Shown here: one piece after another, positions 16,889 to 23,165 of the stretch
Layout: every line of letters starts with the position of its first letter
Numbering within the stretch: the first letter of the stretch is position 1
Virus record (IMG/VR): IMGVR_UViG_3300010297_000077
Location: 1 to 25,064 of that record
DNA length: 25,064 nt
Reading direction: 5' to 3' (one strand)
DNA from: a virus
The notes under the pieces: generated by a model
The model's database searches: none
Told to the model about the DNA's origin: nothing
The model's input: the letters and a program-made list of their open reading frames with translations, nothing else
Translations under genes and position numbers: made by a program

Positions 16889-17746
16889 TCAAGGAAATTC
16901 AATCAACTCAATATCACGAAATGCATCGCCAGGTGATGGCACGGGCGGAAAGTTAGGAGTTACAGGTGACGGTGGTAGTGGTGGTGCCGGAAAGTTAGGC
17001 GGCGGTGGTACGGAACTTATAGGAACGGCAGGCATCCCTGCAGGCAAACTTGGTGGTGTAATAGGTGGTGCAGTAGGATATTGAACTTCCGGTGGAAATG
17101 GTGCGTATTGTGAAGGTAATGGCGGTAATGGTGGAACAGCACCAGATAATAAGTCCCCAGTTGATATAGGTGGAACTGGTGGCAATCCAGTCGGTAACGG
17201 TGGTAGTGGTGGTAGCGGTGCAGGAGGCATTCCAGGTACTATTCCAGCAACAGGGCAAGGTGAAAGAAATACGCCAAGCCACGGAAAAGAAATACCAGGA
17301 AAGAAATTTGTAAATATGCCAGTTAGTGACTGAAAATGTGCAGCTAAAACACTGGATAACATATTTAACCAAAGATTATAGTCTAGATTTTCTGGAATTG
17401 GTGGACCTTGTAATATCCCAGGAAACGTTACAGCAACAATACCAATCGGTCCTACAAATATCTGACCTGTCCAATATTGTATAATTAATGGATTTAATTG
17501 TTGCCAAAAATTCAGTTTATTAAATCCTGTTTGGCGATTTGTATTAAATATCTGCTGTAACCCAGCTAATAATGCAGGAGTCCGAGCAGGAGCTTGAACT
17601 GCTGTACCTCCTCCTGACATTTTCTCAAAATGCCGCAATACACAATTTGTATACGCTTGTGCAATTACTCGAGCTTGTTTAGAAGGATCTGTATGTGGTG
17701 GCACTAATTGTGACAATATCTCTTGCCGCATTAGTGGAAAACTCAT
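16889..17746 (-). CDS. Proline-rich hypothetical protein
   Basis: A 285-aa protein. The N-terminal 170 residues look folded: helix RQEILSQLVPPHTDPSKQARVIAQAY is followed by moderately hydrophobic segments such as GQIFVGPIGIVAVTFPG and NFFPGISFPWLGVFLSP. Residues 171-273 are dominated by Pro with Leu, Val, Ala and Phe (PLPPLPPLP, PPPPNFPAPPLPPSP), a polyproline-helix tail, ending in a short acidic segment. It begins 2 nt after the stop of the beta-helix protein and precedes the amidase. I recognise no family. A rigid Pro-rich stalk on a structural protein, or an envelope-spanning lysis factor, would both fit; neither is shown. Confidence 0.7.
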   Translation of the reverse strand: MSFPLMRQEILSQLVPPHTDPSKQARVIAQAYTNCVLRHFEKMSGGGTAVQAPARTPALLAGLQQIFNTNRQTGFNKLNFWQQLNPLIIQYWTGQIFVGPIGIVAVTFPGILQGPPIPENLDYNLWLNMLSSVLAAHFQSLTGIFTNFFPGISFPWLGVFLSPCPVAGIVPGMPPAPLPPLPPLPTGLPPVPPISTGDLLSGAVPPLPPLPSQYAPFPPEVQYPTAPPITPPSLPAGMPAVPISSVPPPPNFPAPPLPPSPVTPNFPPVPSPGDAFRDIELIEFP

Positions 17747-17748
17747 AG

Positions 17749-18699
17749 TTAATTAGCAACTATTTTAGTTTCTAAAGAACTCTCAACAGATAAATGAACA
17801 CTATCATTCTGGCCTTCGCCGATTACTGATCTGTTTTCCAATATTGAGTTTTTAACTACCGCATCATTATGCACTTGTGATGTATTTAGTAAAATAGTAT
17901 TACTGATATTTGAATTATCACGCGCTATTGTGCCATCTTTCATAATACAATTCTCAACTGAAGCTTGACCAAAACACATAGCTGAATTATCCAAAACAGA
18001 TTTGTCGATACACGCCTTACCTTTAACTTCAGATAATCCACCGACTATAGAATTGGAAATTGTACAATCTTCATGTATTTTAGAGTAACCACTAATTTTA
18101 GACGATGATATTACAGAATTCCCAAATACAATAACATTATCAGAAACGATACTATTATTTAATATCTTAGCATTGTCAAAAATGCGCGATCTATTATCAA
18201 CCCAAACAACATTATCTGGATCTAAATTTTCTAAAGATTCAACATATCCACCAATTGTATGAATTGGAATTGATATTGGCGCCGCTTCACAATTTCCTGA
18301 TGCTATTTCTTCATATTTAGATATTTCACTGCGAATTTTTCGAGTCTTGTATTGAATTGAAACTATATCCGCATCATACTTGCGAATTTCTGTTTCTAAT
18401 GCCAAAATCTCATTTTTATCATTTTTATCTTTTGCACGATCTAATGCAGCTTTTTTATTATTTAGTAATTCAGCCAATTCCATTTTTTCTGATTCGTAAT
18501 CACTTAATAATTTAGTATTGAGTTCAATATACGATTCCGCAACAGACGATTCATCTAATCCAGGATTTTTCTCTGGATGTATTTGGAAGCTTTTTAATGC
18601 AATCACTCGATATAATTGCCTTTCTTTGTTTGTTTTCGGGTGCCTAATTAAAATTCTGTCGTTTTTTAAGAGACCAATATAACCGTTATTTTCCATCAT
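17749..18699 (-). CDS. Coiled coil plus hexapeptide-like beta-helix protein
   Basis: A 316-aa protein (double Met start; 18696 is the alternative). Residues 1-45 form a small domain (YIGLLKNDRILIRHP). Residues about 55-130 are a charged coiled coil (EKMELAELLNNKKAALDRAKDK). Residues about 165-300 are repeats of about 6-18 residues with the I-x-N-S-x-V pattern (NAKILNNSIVSDNVIV, NSVISSSKISGYSKI, KNSILENRSVIGEG), as in left-handed beta-helix or YdcK-like proteins. Trimeric beta helices on coiled coils are usual in tail spikes and fibres, so a host-recognition or structural role is inferred. It could instead be a cytoplasmic polymer-forming protein. Confidence 0.7.
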   Translation of the reverse strand: MMENNGYIGLLKNDRILIRHPKTNKERQLYRVIALKSFQIHPEKNPGLDESSVAESYIELNTKLLSDYESEKMELAELLNNKKAALDRAKDKNDKNEILALETEIRKYDADIVSIQYKTRKIRSEISKYEEIASGNCEAAPISIPIHTIGGYVESLENLDPDNVVWVDNRSRIFDNAKILNNSIVSDNVIVFGNSVISSSKISGYSKIHEDCTISNSIVGGLSEVKGKACIDKSVLDNSAMCFGQASVENCIMKDGTIARDNSNISNTILLNTSQVHNDAVVKNSILENRSVIGEGQNDSVHLSVESSLETKIVAN

Positions 18700-18702
18700 G
18701 TA

Positions 18703-18718
18703 TTTTTATATAAATATA
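18703..18718 (-). promoter_or_regulatory. AT-rich upstream motif, second copy
   Basis: Exact minus-strand copy of TATATTTATATAAAAA seen at 9322-9337, ending 4 nt before the first ATG of the 316-aa gene (7 nt before the second). The closeness to the ATG would imply an almost leaderless transcript if it is a -10 element. Confidence 0.3.
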
Positions 18719-18815
18719 ATTTTAGAATCAATTTTTGTAAACTACTAACCCACCTATTAAACGAGGTTCTTAATATTCCTTTAAAAACTTTTTAAATGTA
18801 TAACTATGCGATAGT

Positions 18816-19370
18816 TTATCCTATTCCAAACGTATTTTTAACTGTTCTGAATATAGATGCAGATTCTACACCTTTAACAGATGTTTTTAAACCCTTCAAC
18901 ATACCTTTACCCCAGTCCGAACCCTTAACTGCAGATATAGTTTCTGATCCTCCTTGCATTGCCATTGCTAATATAATAAACCCGTATATTGCTTCAGTTA
19001 TTGCATCAATGTATTTTGCCGATTCTCCCTTTAAAAATAGTGCTAATACCTTTTTAATCGGGGCTTGAAACGCTTTTTCATTTTTATGAGACCAGTCATA
19101 TATCTGCTTAGCAACATTACCTGTTTTATCCCATTCGTATTTATCCGCCACCTTTTTTGCAATTTTGGAAACCATATTAGCAACCGCATTTGATAAAAGC
19201 ACATATCCTAAAACCCCAACAACACTTAATGCTTCATCTAAATTACTCTCCTGGTCTTCTAATTCATCGGCAATCTCATCAGCAATATCATTAGCCAAGC
19301 CAGATTCCACATCAAAATCAGGCAACTCTTCTTCATTCATATATTCAACAAAAATTTTTTTAATTTTCAT
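18816..19370 (-). CDS. Possible internal virion protein with N-terminal tag and hydrophobic helices
   Basis: A 184-aa protein beginning MKIKKIFVEYMNEEELPDF. Acidic residues 10-45 are followed by hydrophobic helices at about 47-68 (LSVVGVLGYVLLSNAVANMV) and 130-142 (AIYGFIILAMAM) with a basic amphipathic stretch between, and a basic C-terminus. The tag MKIKKIF-x-E is shared with the 140-aa protein at 23381-23803 and lies in a duplicated 60-nt cassette. Many marine T4-like phages carry proteins with a short basic-then-acidic N-terminal tag and a similar hydrophobic body, and in T4 such tags (capsid-targeting sequences, cut after x-E by the prohead protease) send proteins into the head. The assignment is an inference. 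AGAGG lies 7 nt before the ATG. Confidence 0.65.
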   Translation of the reverse strand: MKIKKIFVEYMNEEELPDFDVESGLANDIADEIADELEDQESNLDEALSVVGVLGYVLLSNAVANMVSKIAKKVADKYEWDKTGNVAKQIYDWSHKNEKAFQAPIKKVLALFLKGESAKYIDAITEAIYGFIILAMAMQGGSETISAVKGSDWGKGMLKGLKTSVKGVESASIFRTVKNTFGIG

Positions 19371-19414
19371 AATATACCTCTTTCATGGTAACAGTATTGC
19401 ATATTAATATATAT
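19355..19414 (-). repeat. Duplicated start cassette, copy 1
   Basis: This 60-nt block aligns without gaps to 23788-23847 with about 53 identical positions. It contains 44 nt upstream of the ATG (including AGAGGTATATT) and the first codons of the 184-aa gene. Its upstream half corresponds to the coding end of the 79-aa gene in copy 2, but here it is non-coding and reads IY, stop, YAILLP, stop in the matching frame, like a decayed gene end. Confidence 0.8.
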
Positions 19415-19419
19415 TATTC

Positions 19420-20085
19420 TTAAATACCATTCAATAATTTCAAGACCTCTTGCACTGCTTCATGTCTATGATTTTGTGTTAATTCTGTAACAAACACATA
19501 TTTTGAATTTTTGATGCGTGCGATGTCTTCTGTTGCTGAATATATCCGGTCTTTAAGGTCGATCTGTTCAGTATCCCCGCAAAATATCATGATACTATTT
19601 TTTCCTATTCTACCAACTGCCATTTGTAACTGTGATCTGGTGAGATTTTGGTATTCATCAACAATTACAACTGCGTCATCAAATGTTCGTCCGCGAAAAT
19701 GTGAAAGTGAAATCATTTCGATTTGTTCATTATCGTACATCGATATTATTTTTTTAGAATCGTATAGCTTCAGCATATTACTCTTCAACGGAACCATCCA
19801 AGGTTCCAATTTTTCTTTTAATGAACCTGGCAAGAAACCGTTATCTTCAGTACCAACTGTAGGTCTGGTTATGATTATTTGATTTTTTTCCCGCTTAAAT
19901 ACTAAATCTAATGCTATTTGTACAGATAATAATGTTTTACCTGTTCCAGCAGCACCATGAATGAAACTAAACGCATGATTTAAAATTTCTGCCTTTGCTA
20001 TTTTTTGCTCTTCATTAAGTGACAGTTTATAATTAATCTGCCCCTTTCGCTGTTTTTTCACACCGGTGTGATTGTTCTCACTCAT
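19420..20085 (-). CDS. phoH: PhoH-like ATPase
   Basis: A 221-aa PhoH-family P-loop protein. Walker A is GAAGTGKT at residues 44-51, Walker B is AVVIVDEYQNLT around 137-148, followed by the family's QLQMAVGRIGKNS and the sensor-like FCGDTEQID and TELTQNHRH. Length is typical of phage PhoH. In bacteria PhoH relatives act with RNA helicase or nuclease partners. In marine phages the gene is widespread, and its link to phosphate stress is debated. AAGGGAAATTA precedes the ATG, a good ribosome site. It follows the small membrane gene and precedes the tagged 184-aa gene. Confidence 0.93.
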   Translation of the reverse strand: MSENNHTGVKKQRKGQINYKLSLNEEQKIAKAEILNHAFSFIHGAAGTGKTLLSVQIALDLVFKREKNQIIITRPTVGTEDNGFLPGSLKEKLEPWMVPLKSNMLKLYDSKKIISMYDNEQIEMISLSHFRGRTFDDAVVIVDEYQNLTRSQLQMAVGRIGKNSIMIFCGDTEQIDLKDRIYSATEDIARIKNSKYVFVTELTQNHRHEAVQEVLKLLNGI

Positions 20086-20148
20086 TAATTTCCCTTGTTA
20101 TTCTATGGAACGTCTTCCCTTGTTAATAAATATCTAGGAGATCTGAAA

Positions 20149-20334
20149 TTACGGGTTGAAAATTATATAGATTAGCCACACAAAGGCAATAAAATTAATA
20201 CATAGAATAAGATAGTATATTGTAAATGCAGTGATTAATATAGATTTGAGAACCTTAAAATACAGTTTAGGATTGAAACCACCACTTTTTTTGCTAGAAT
20301 GGATTAATGTAAATTTGTATAGATTGCGGAACAT
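20149..20334 (-). CDS. Small single-pass membrane protein
   Basis: A 61-aa frame whose residues 27-59 are strongly hydrophobic (SILITAFTIYYLILCINFIAFVWLIYII), a likely transmembrane helix after a basic N-terminus (KKSGGFNPKLYFK). Its ATG overlaps the end of QueD by 31 nt, with GAAGAA 8 nt upstream. The overlap and shortness leave doubt, but the gap between QueD and PhoH is otherwise empty and the positive-inside layout is protein-like. Confidence 0.5.
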   Translation of the reverse strand: MFRNLYKFTLIHSSKKSGGFNPKLYFKVLKSILITAFTIYYLILCINFIAFVWLIYIIFNP

Positions 20335-20738
20335 TTGCGCGTTTCTTCAATTTTACATTCAACAAGAATACAACCAGTCCCAGATAATAGATCAACACTA
20401 ACCTCTTCTACTAAATATTCAGCCATATTTTCAGCTGTTGGGTTAAATGGAACTACAACAATATCGTCAGGTACTAACTTTTTTAAATCAGCACATAATG
20501 GGTCGTTTTCCCAAATAAGCATTTTATGATCCCAATTATCTTCAAGCCACATACATAACTTCGATTTAATGACTGAAAAATCAAGAACTCGGCCAACACC
20601 ATCTAATTTTGGTGCACCAACTTTAAAATGTGTTCGGTAGTTGTGTCCATGCAAATGAGCACATTTGTTTTCATGACCAGCTACTCTATGGCCTGCACTG
20701 AAATCGTGATATCGTTCGGCAAACGTCATACCTTTCAT
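20304..20738 (-). CDS. queD: 6-carboxytetrahydropterin synthase (QueD/PTPS family)
   Basis: A 144-aa QueD/6-pyruvoyl-tetrahydropterin-synthase protein. The zinc site is H17 (FSAGHR), H30 and H32 (HLHGHNY); the catalytic Cys is C26 and the Asp-His pair is D70-H71 (NWDHKML). NPTAENMAEYLVEEV is the family's conserved C-terminal helix and the VECKIEET strand carries the pterin-binding Glu. QueD converts dihydroneopterin triphosphate to 6-carboxytetrahydropterin, the second step to preQ0. Phages use this for tRNA queuosine or 7-deazaguanine DNA modification. It has its own promoter (20759-20787), a leader of about 14 nt and no Shine-Dalgarno. Confidence 0.9.
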   Translation of the reverse strand: MKGMTFAERYHDFSAGHRVAGHENKCAHLHGHNYRTHFKVGAPKLDGVGRVLDFSVIKSKLCMWLEDNWDHKMLIWENDPLCADLKKLVPDDIVVVPFNPTAENMAEYLVEEVSVDLLSGTGCILVECKIEETRKCSAIYTNLH

Positions 20739-20758
20739 AATAAATTTATTTTTTTATA

Positions 20759-20787
20759 AGTATAGGGAAAATTTTTGGGAATTCCAA
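20759..20787 (-). promoter_or_regulatory. Sigma70-type promoter (TTGGAA-17-TATACT) for queD
   Basis: On the minus strand TTGGAA (20787-20782) and TATACT (20764-20759) flank the 17-nt spacer TTCCCAAAAATTTTCCC. The -35 and both spacer ends match the promoter at 13268-13296. The spacer core matches that at 14671-14699. AT-rich inverted sequence AATAATTATT lies just upstream of the -35. Confidence 0.72.
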
Positions 20788-20809
20788 ATTTTTTAATAAT
20801 TATTTTTTA

Positions 20810-21109
20810 TTAATTCATTTCCGGTGGAATGTCATATTCCTCTTTTTTAAATGATGTATATGAATCAACAAGGGCGTATCTTGCATAAGTTCGTTGGCCG
20901 TTTGGAAGTTCTCTTACAATTTCTAAATCCTCAGGAATACCTGGAGTTACATCTTCACCCAAATCAGAAACCCACAACGCTGAAAAAATATCAGCTTCAA
21001 AAATATCAACATCTGGACAATCAGATATAAATAACGGAAAATGTACACATCCTTCAAGAATGTTTGATACCTGCTCGTCACTAAAAACTTTTTTATTTTT
21101 ATTACTCAT
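20810..21109 (-). CDS. Hypothetical acidic protein (99 aa)
   Basis: A 99-aa acidic protein with an N-terminal basic stretch (SNKNKKVFSDEQ) and a beta-rich remainder (DVDIFEADIFSALWVSDLG, then LEIVRELPNGQRTYARYALVDSY). No family recognised. AGAGGGC 7 nt before ATG is a clear ribosome site, and a 9-bp hairpin separates it from the upstream gene. Last gene before the QueD promoter. Confidence 0.6.
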   Translation of the reverse strand: MSNKNKKVFSDEQVSNILEGCVHFPLFISDCPDVDIFEADIFSALWVSDLGEDVTPGIPEDLEIVRELPNGQRTYARYALVDSYTSFKKEEYDIPPEMN

Positions 21110-21119
21110 ATCTGCCCTC

Positions 21120-21143
21120 TTTATTAACTTCGTTGTTAATAAA
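21120..21143 (-). other. Intercistronic hairpin
   Basis: On the minus strand TTTATTAAC (21143-21135), loop AACGAA and GTTAATAAA (21128-21120) form a perfect 9-bp stem. The stem contains the stop codon of the upstream 96-aa gene and ends one base before the AGGG ribosome site of the next. No U-tract follows, so it looks like an mRNA-processing or translation-control element, not a terminator. Confidence 0.6.
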
Positions 21144-21426
21144 TATCCAGAAATGGTATTATTTTCAATCTATCATTTGCGTAATTTTTGTAATGATTCA
21201 CATATACATTTTCCAATATCTCTTTACAATATGCAGATTTCCTAAATTGGCTTGAAAGTAAATTTCGAAGTCGCTTATTGTATCTTTCAGTTTTTTCTTT
21301 CAACTCCTGTTTACCAATCTGAAAGTATTGAGCACTCTCTGGGTATTGTGTTAGAACCAATAATCCATTTTTAACAAAACCCACAGTATCTCCGGCGTAA
21401 TTAACACATTTAAATCCTATCTTCAT
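21136..21426 (-). CDS. Hypothetical basic protein (96 aa)
   Basis: A 96-aa protein from ATG 21424-21426, chosen because it overlaps the upstream stop as ATGA, typical of coupled genes. An earlier in-frame start at 21459 would overlap by 37 nt. The N-terminus forms strands (MKIGFKCVNYAGDTVGFVKNG); the rest is helical and rich in Lys, Arg and Tyr (ELKEKTERYNKRLRNLL). Function unknown; nucleic-acid binding would fit its charge. Confidence 0.62.
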   Translation of the reverse strand: MKIGFKCVNYAGDTVGFVKNGLLVLTQYPESAQYFQIGKQELKEKTERYNKRLRNLLSSQFRKSAYCKEILENVYVNHYKNYANDRLKIIPFLDIY

Positions 21427-21668
21427 TTTGATAATTCTTCGATCTTTTTCTCGTACCATAACGCCTTTTCAATATCATCATGAATTGAATTTCCTGGTTT
21501 CTTACCGGCGCGCATTCTATATTTAAATGCGTTTATTTTACAATATATAATAAATTGTTCAGGCCCCCAAATACGAATCATCTGTTCCCAAACTTCAACA
21601 TCTGATTGATAATGTGCCGGACGAATTATATCGGTTTGGTTTTTGGTATCTGCGTTGTTTTTTTTCAT
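21423..21668 (-). CDS. DUF3310 (SaV-like) protein
   Basis: An 81-aa protein matching the DUF3310 pattern: RPAHYQ near residue 16, EVWEQMIRIWGPEQFIIYCK, NAFKYRMRAGKKPGNS and DDIEKALWYEKKI near the C-terminus. This small family is common in phages that infect many hosts and is linked to nucleotide-metabolism neighbourhoods, but its biochemical role is unknown. Coupled to the next gene by an ATGA overlap. Confidence 0.8.
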   Translation of the reverse strand: MKKNNADTKNQTDIIRPAHYQSDVEVWEQMIRIWGPEQFIIYCKINAFKYRMRAGKKPGNSIHDDIEKALWYEKKIEELSK

Positions 21669-21671
21669 ACA

Positions 21672-21902
21672 TTATTTTCTATCAAGACTTCTCAAATCGT
21701 CTCTGGTCTCTTTTTCTTTATTGTTATTGATAGTTGTTCCGGACAGTATTAAAAACACCGCTAAAATAAAAGATGATATTGCAAAAAACAATTCTGACAA
21801 TGGATCATGGAATTCGATAATTTGACATATATTACCTGTGGCGGTGGTGTAAAATATAACAAGTAGTAAAACTGCGAATATAACATTTAGGATATTTATC
21901 AT
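21672..21902 (-). CDS. Small two-helix membrane protein
   Basis: A 76-aa protein with hydrophobic helices at about residues 3-20 (ILNVIFAVLLLVIFY) and 37-57 (LFFAISSFILAVFLILSG), a short loop between and a charged C-terminal tail (NNKEKETRDDLRSLDRK). This layout is seen in holins and in superinfection-exclusion proteins, but no family is recognised and it is not next to the endolysin. It lies 3 nt upstream of the DUF3310 start region. Confidence 0.6.
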   Translation of the reverse strand: MINILNVIFAVLLLVIFYTTATGNICQIIEFHDPLSELFFAISSFILAVFLILSGTTINNNKEKETRDDLRSLDRK

Positions 21903-21911
21903 AATTCTTTT

Positions 21912-22157
21912 TTAATTTTCTAAAATCATTTTCAAAATCTGCAATTCAGATTCTTGACTCTTCATCTCATTGATAATATTCTCGGAAAGAGCATCAATGA
22001 ATTCAGCTGTCGGCAAATAATGTGGTTGTATATTTTGGAAATCTTCCAATATTTGCTTGAATCTCGCACAGTTTTCAGAATACTGCTTTTCCAAAACCGC
22101 TTTATGGAAAATTGGAAATGTAATAGTATCCGATGTCGTGTTCATGTTATTTATCAT
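21912..22157 (-). CDS. Hypothetical helical protein (81 aa)
   Basis: An 81-aa mostly helical protein (HKAVLEKQYSENCARFKQIL, then AEFIDALSENIINEMKSQESELQIL). A second Met at codon 5 is an alternative start (22145). No family recognised. It sits 9 nt upstream of the two-helix membrane gene, in a run of small accessory genes. Confidence 0.55.
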   Translation of the reverse strand: MINNMNTTSDTITFPIFHKAVLEKQYSENCARFKQILEDFQNIQPHYLPTAEFIDALSENIINEMKSQESELQILKMILEN

Positions 22158-22186
22158 TAGAAAAGTATATTAAAATGTTTGTTTAA

Positions 22187-22510
22187 TTAAGCTGCTTCTT
22201 CGAGTTGGTACAACTTCTGAATCTCTCCCTCCAAACCTTCAACTAAGGTAGGTTCACTAATAACCAACTCATGTTCACAATACTCAAATCGTCCAGCGAT
22301 TGAGTTTTGAGATTCCACCAAATTTTTGATGGCTTGAATGAGTTTATCCTCATCTGCATAAAATACCATATCCGCATCAACCGGCATCTTAAAGGTGTGT
22401 CCACCTTTGGGTTTCCAATGAGGAAGCCCATCCCCACAGGTGTTGAACCCATCAGGTCCAACATTATAATTTTCGTAATACTGACAATGTACTAATAAAT
22501 TAGATTTCAT
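22187..22510 (-). CDS. Conserved-type phage protein with YENYN / WKPKGGH motifs
   Basis: A 107-aa protein if started at ATG 22508-22510 (MKSNLLVHCQYYENYN). An earlier ATG at 22570 falls inside the promoter spacer of 22559-22587, so it cannot be on that transcript. The motif pair YYENYN and PHWKPKGGHTF, then DEDKLIQAIKNLV, recurs in small proteins of marine T4-like phages; their function is unknown. A GGAAGGA lies about 20 nt before the ATG, further than usual. Confidence 0.65.
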   Translation of the reverse strand: MKSNLLVHCQYYENYNVGPDGFNTCGDGLPHWKPKGGHTFKMPVDADMVFYADEDKLIQAIKNLVESQNSIAGRFEYCEHELVISEPTLVEGLEGEIQKLYQLEEAA

Positions 22511-22558
22511 AGTTTTAGGAATTTTAGTTATCCTTCCCTCTCTTTCTCTTACTTTACT

Positions 22559-22587
22559 AATATAGGGCATTTAGGTGGAAGATCCAA
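22559..22587 (-). promoter_or_regulatory. Sigma70-type promoter (TTGGAT-17-TATATT)
   Basis: On the minus strand TTGGAT (22587-22582) and TATATT (22564-22559) are 17 nt apart. It keeps TTTGGA at the -35 and CCCTATATT at the -10, as in the promoter at 13268-13296. It drives the 107-aa gene and decides its start. Confidence 0.65.
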
Positions 22588-22608
22588 ATCTAAAATGTTA
22601 AAATTTTG

Positions 22609-23034
22609 TTAAAATTCGGAAATATCTTTTAGAATTTCTTTGAGCGCCTTCTCTTCTTTAGCTTTTTTCCTCTTATGAGAATTAGATATTCTCTTTTTTA
22701 ATCTCAAAATTCGAGCACATTGCTCATAATGCTCATGTTCTTCAAAGTTCTGTAAATTAACATTCAAAATATGATCGATTTCTGATTTTGATATTTGTAT
22801 TCGAACAATTTGAGTAATATCAGATATTTCAATTCCGATTGTAAGGTCACTTTCTGTACATCTTGATAAACCTTTGCGTTGGGCTGATTCGATGGTAGTT
22901 ATAATAATATCAGAAAAAATACAATCACGTGAACTTAGTAAATTACGAAATTCATCGACTGTGTCCAAGCAGATAATTGTTTTTGGTTCATTTGAACCTG
23001 GTTGCATTTCAATATATTCGTGTTTGTAATTCAT
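22609..23034 (-). CDS. Hypothetical protein (141 aa)
   Basis: A 141-aa protein without recognised family. The N-terminal 100 residues look alpha/beta (KTIICLDTVDEFRNLL, SDIIITTIESA, IGIEISDITQIVRIQI). The C-terminal 35 are very basic and helical (RLKKRISNSHKRKKAKEEKALKEIL), suggesting nucleic-acid or membrane contact. It is expressed from the promoter at 23046-23074 with a predicted leader of only about five bases, so it would be translated nearly leaderless. Confidence 0.62.
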   Translation of the reverse strand: MNYKHEYIEMQPGSNEPKTIICLDTVDEFRNLLSSRDCIFSDIIITTIESAQRKGLSRCTESDLTIGIEISDITQIVRIQISKSEIDHILNVNLQNFEEHEHYEQCARILRLKKRISNSHKRKKAKEEKALKEILKDISEF

Positions 23035-23045
23035 TATCTAGTTGT

Positions 23046-23074
23046 AATATACGAAAAAAAATCTAGATAACCAA
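23046..23074 (-). promoter_or_regulatory. Sigma70-type promoter (TTGGTT-17-TATATT)
   Basis: On the minus strand TTGGTT (23074-23069) and TATATT (23051-23046) are 17 nt apart. The palindrome TGTAAAATTATTTTACA (23081-23097) lies just upstream of the -35, resembling the palindrome upstream of the 13268-13296 promoter. Confidence 0.6.
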
Positions 23075-23165
23075 ATATGATGTAAAATTATTTTACAATA
23101 GAGATTGCATTGTGATCTTGGTCATCTGTACAATCTTTATGATTTTTCAAAGAAGTGCACAATTT

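Noticed and set aside
16995-17372. Alternative minus-strand frame of 125 codons rich in Thr, Ser and Trp
   Set aside because: Lies inside the Pro-rich gene in another frame; composition follows from shifted CCN codons and there is no ribosome site.
18799-18817. Hairpin AACTAT-CGC-ATAGTT after the 184-aa gene as a terminator
   Set aside because: Only a 6-bp stem and no U-tract on the transcribed strand.
22511-22570. Longer start at 22570 for the gene ending at 22187
   Set aside because: That ATG is inside the 17-nt spacer of the promoter at 22559-22587, and the N-terminal 20 residues it adds look non-coding.
23092-23165. Short open stretch after the stop of the 66-aa gene (about 25 codons in the same frame), suggesting readthrough
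   Set aside because: No readthrough context or conserved motif is visible; the open length is within chance.
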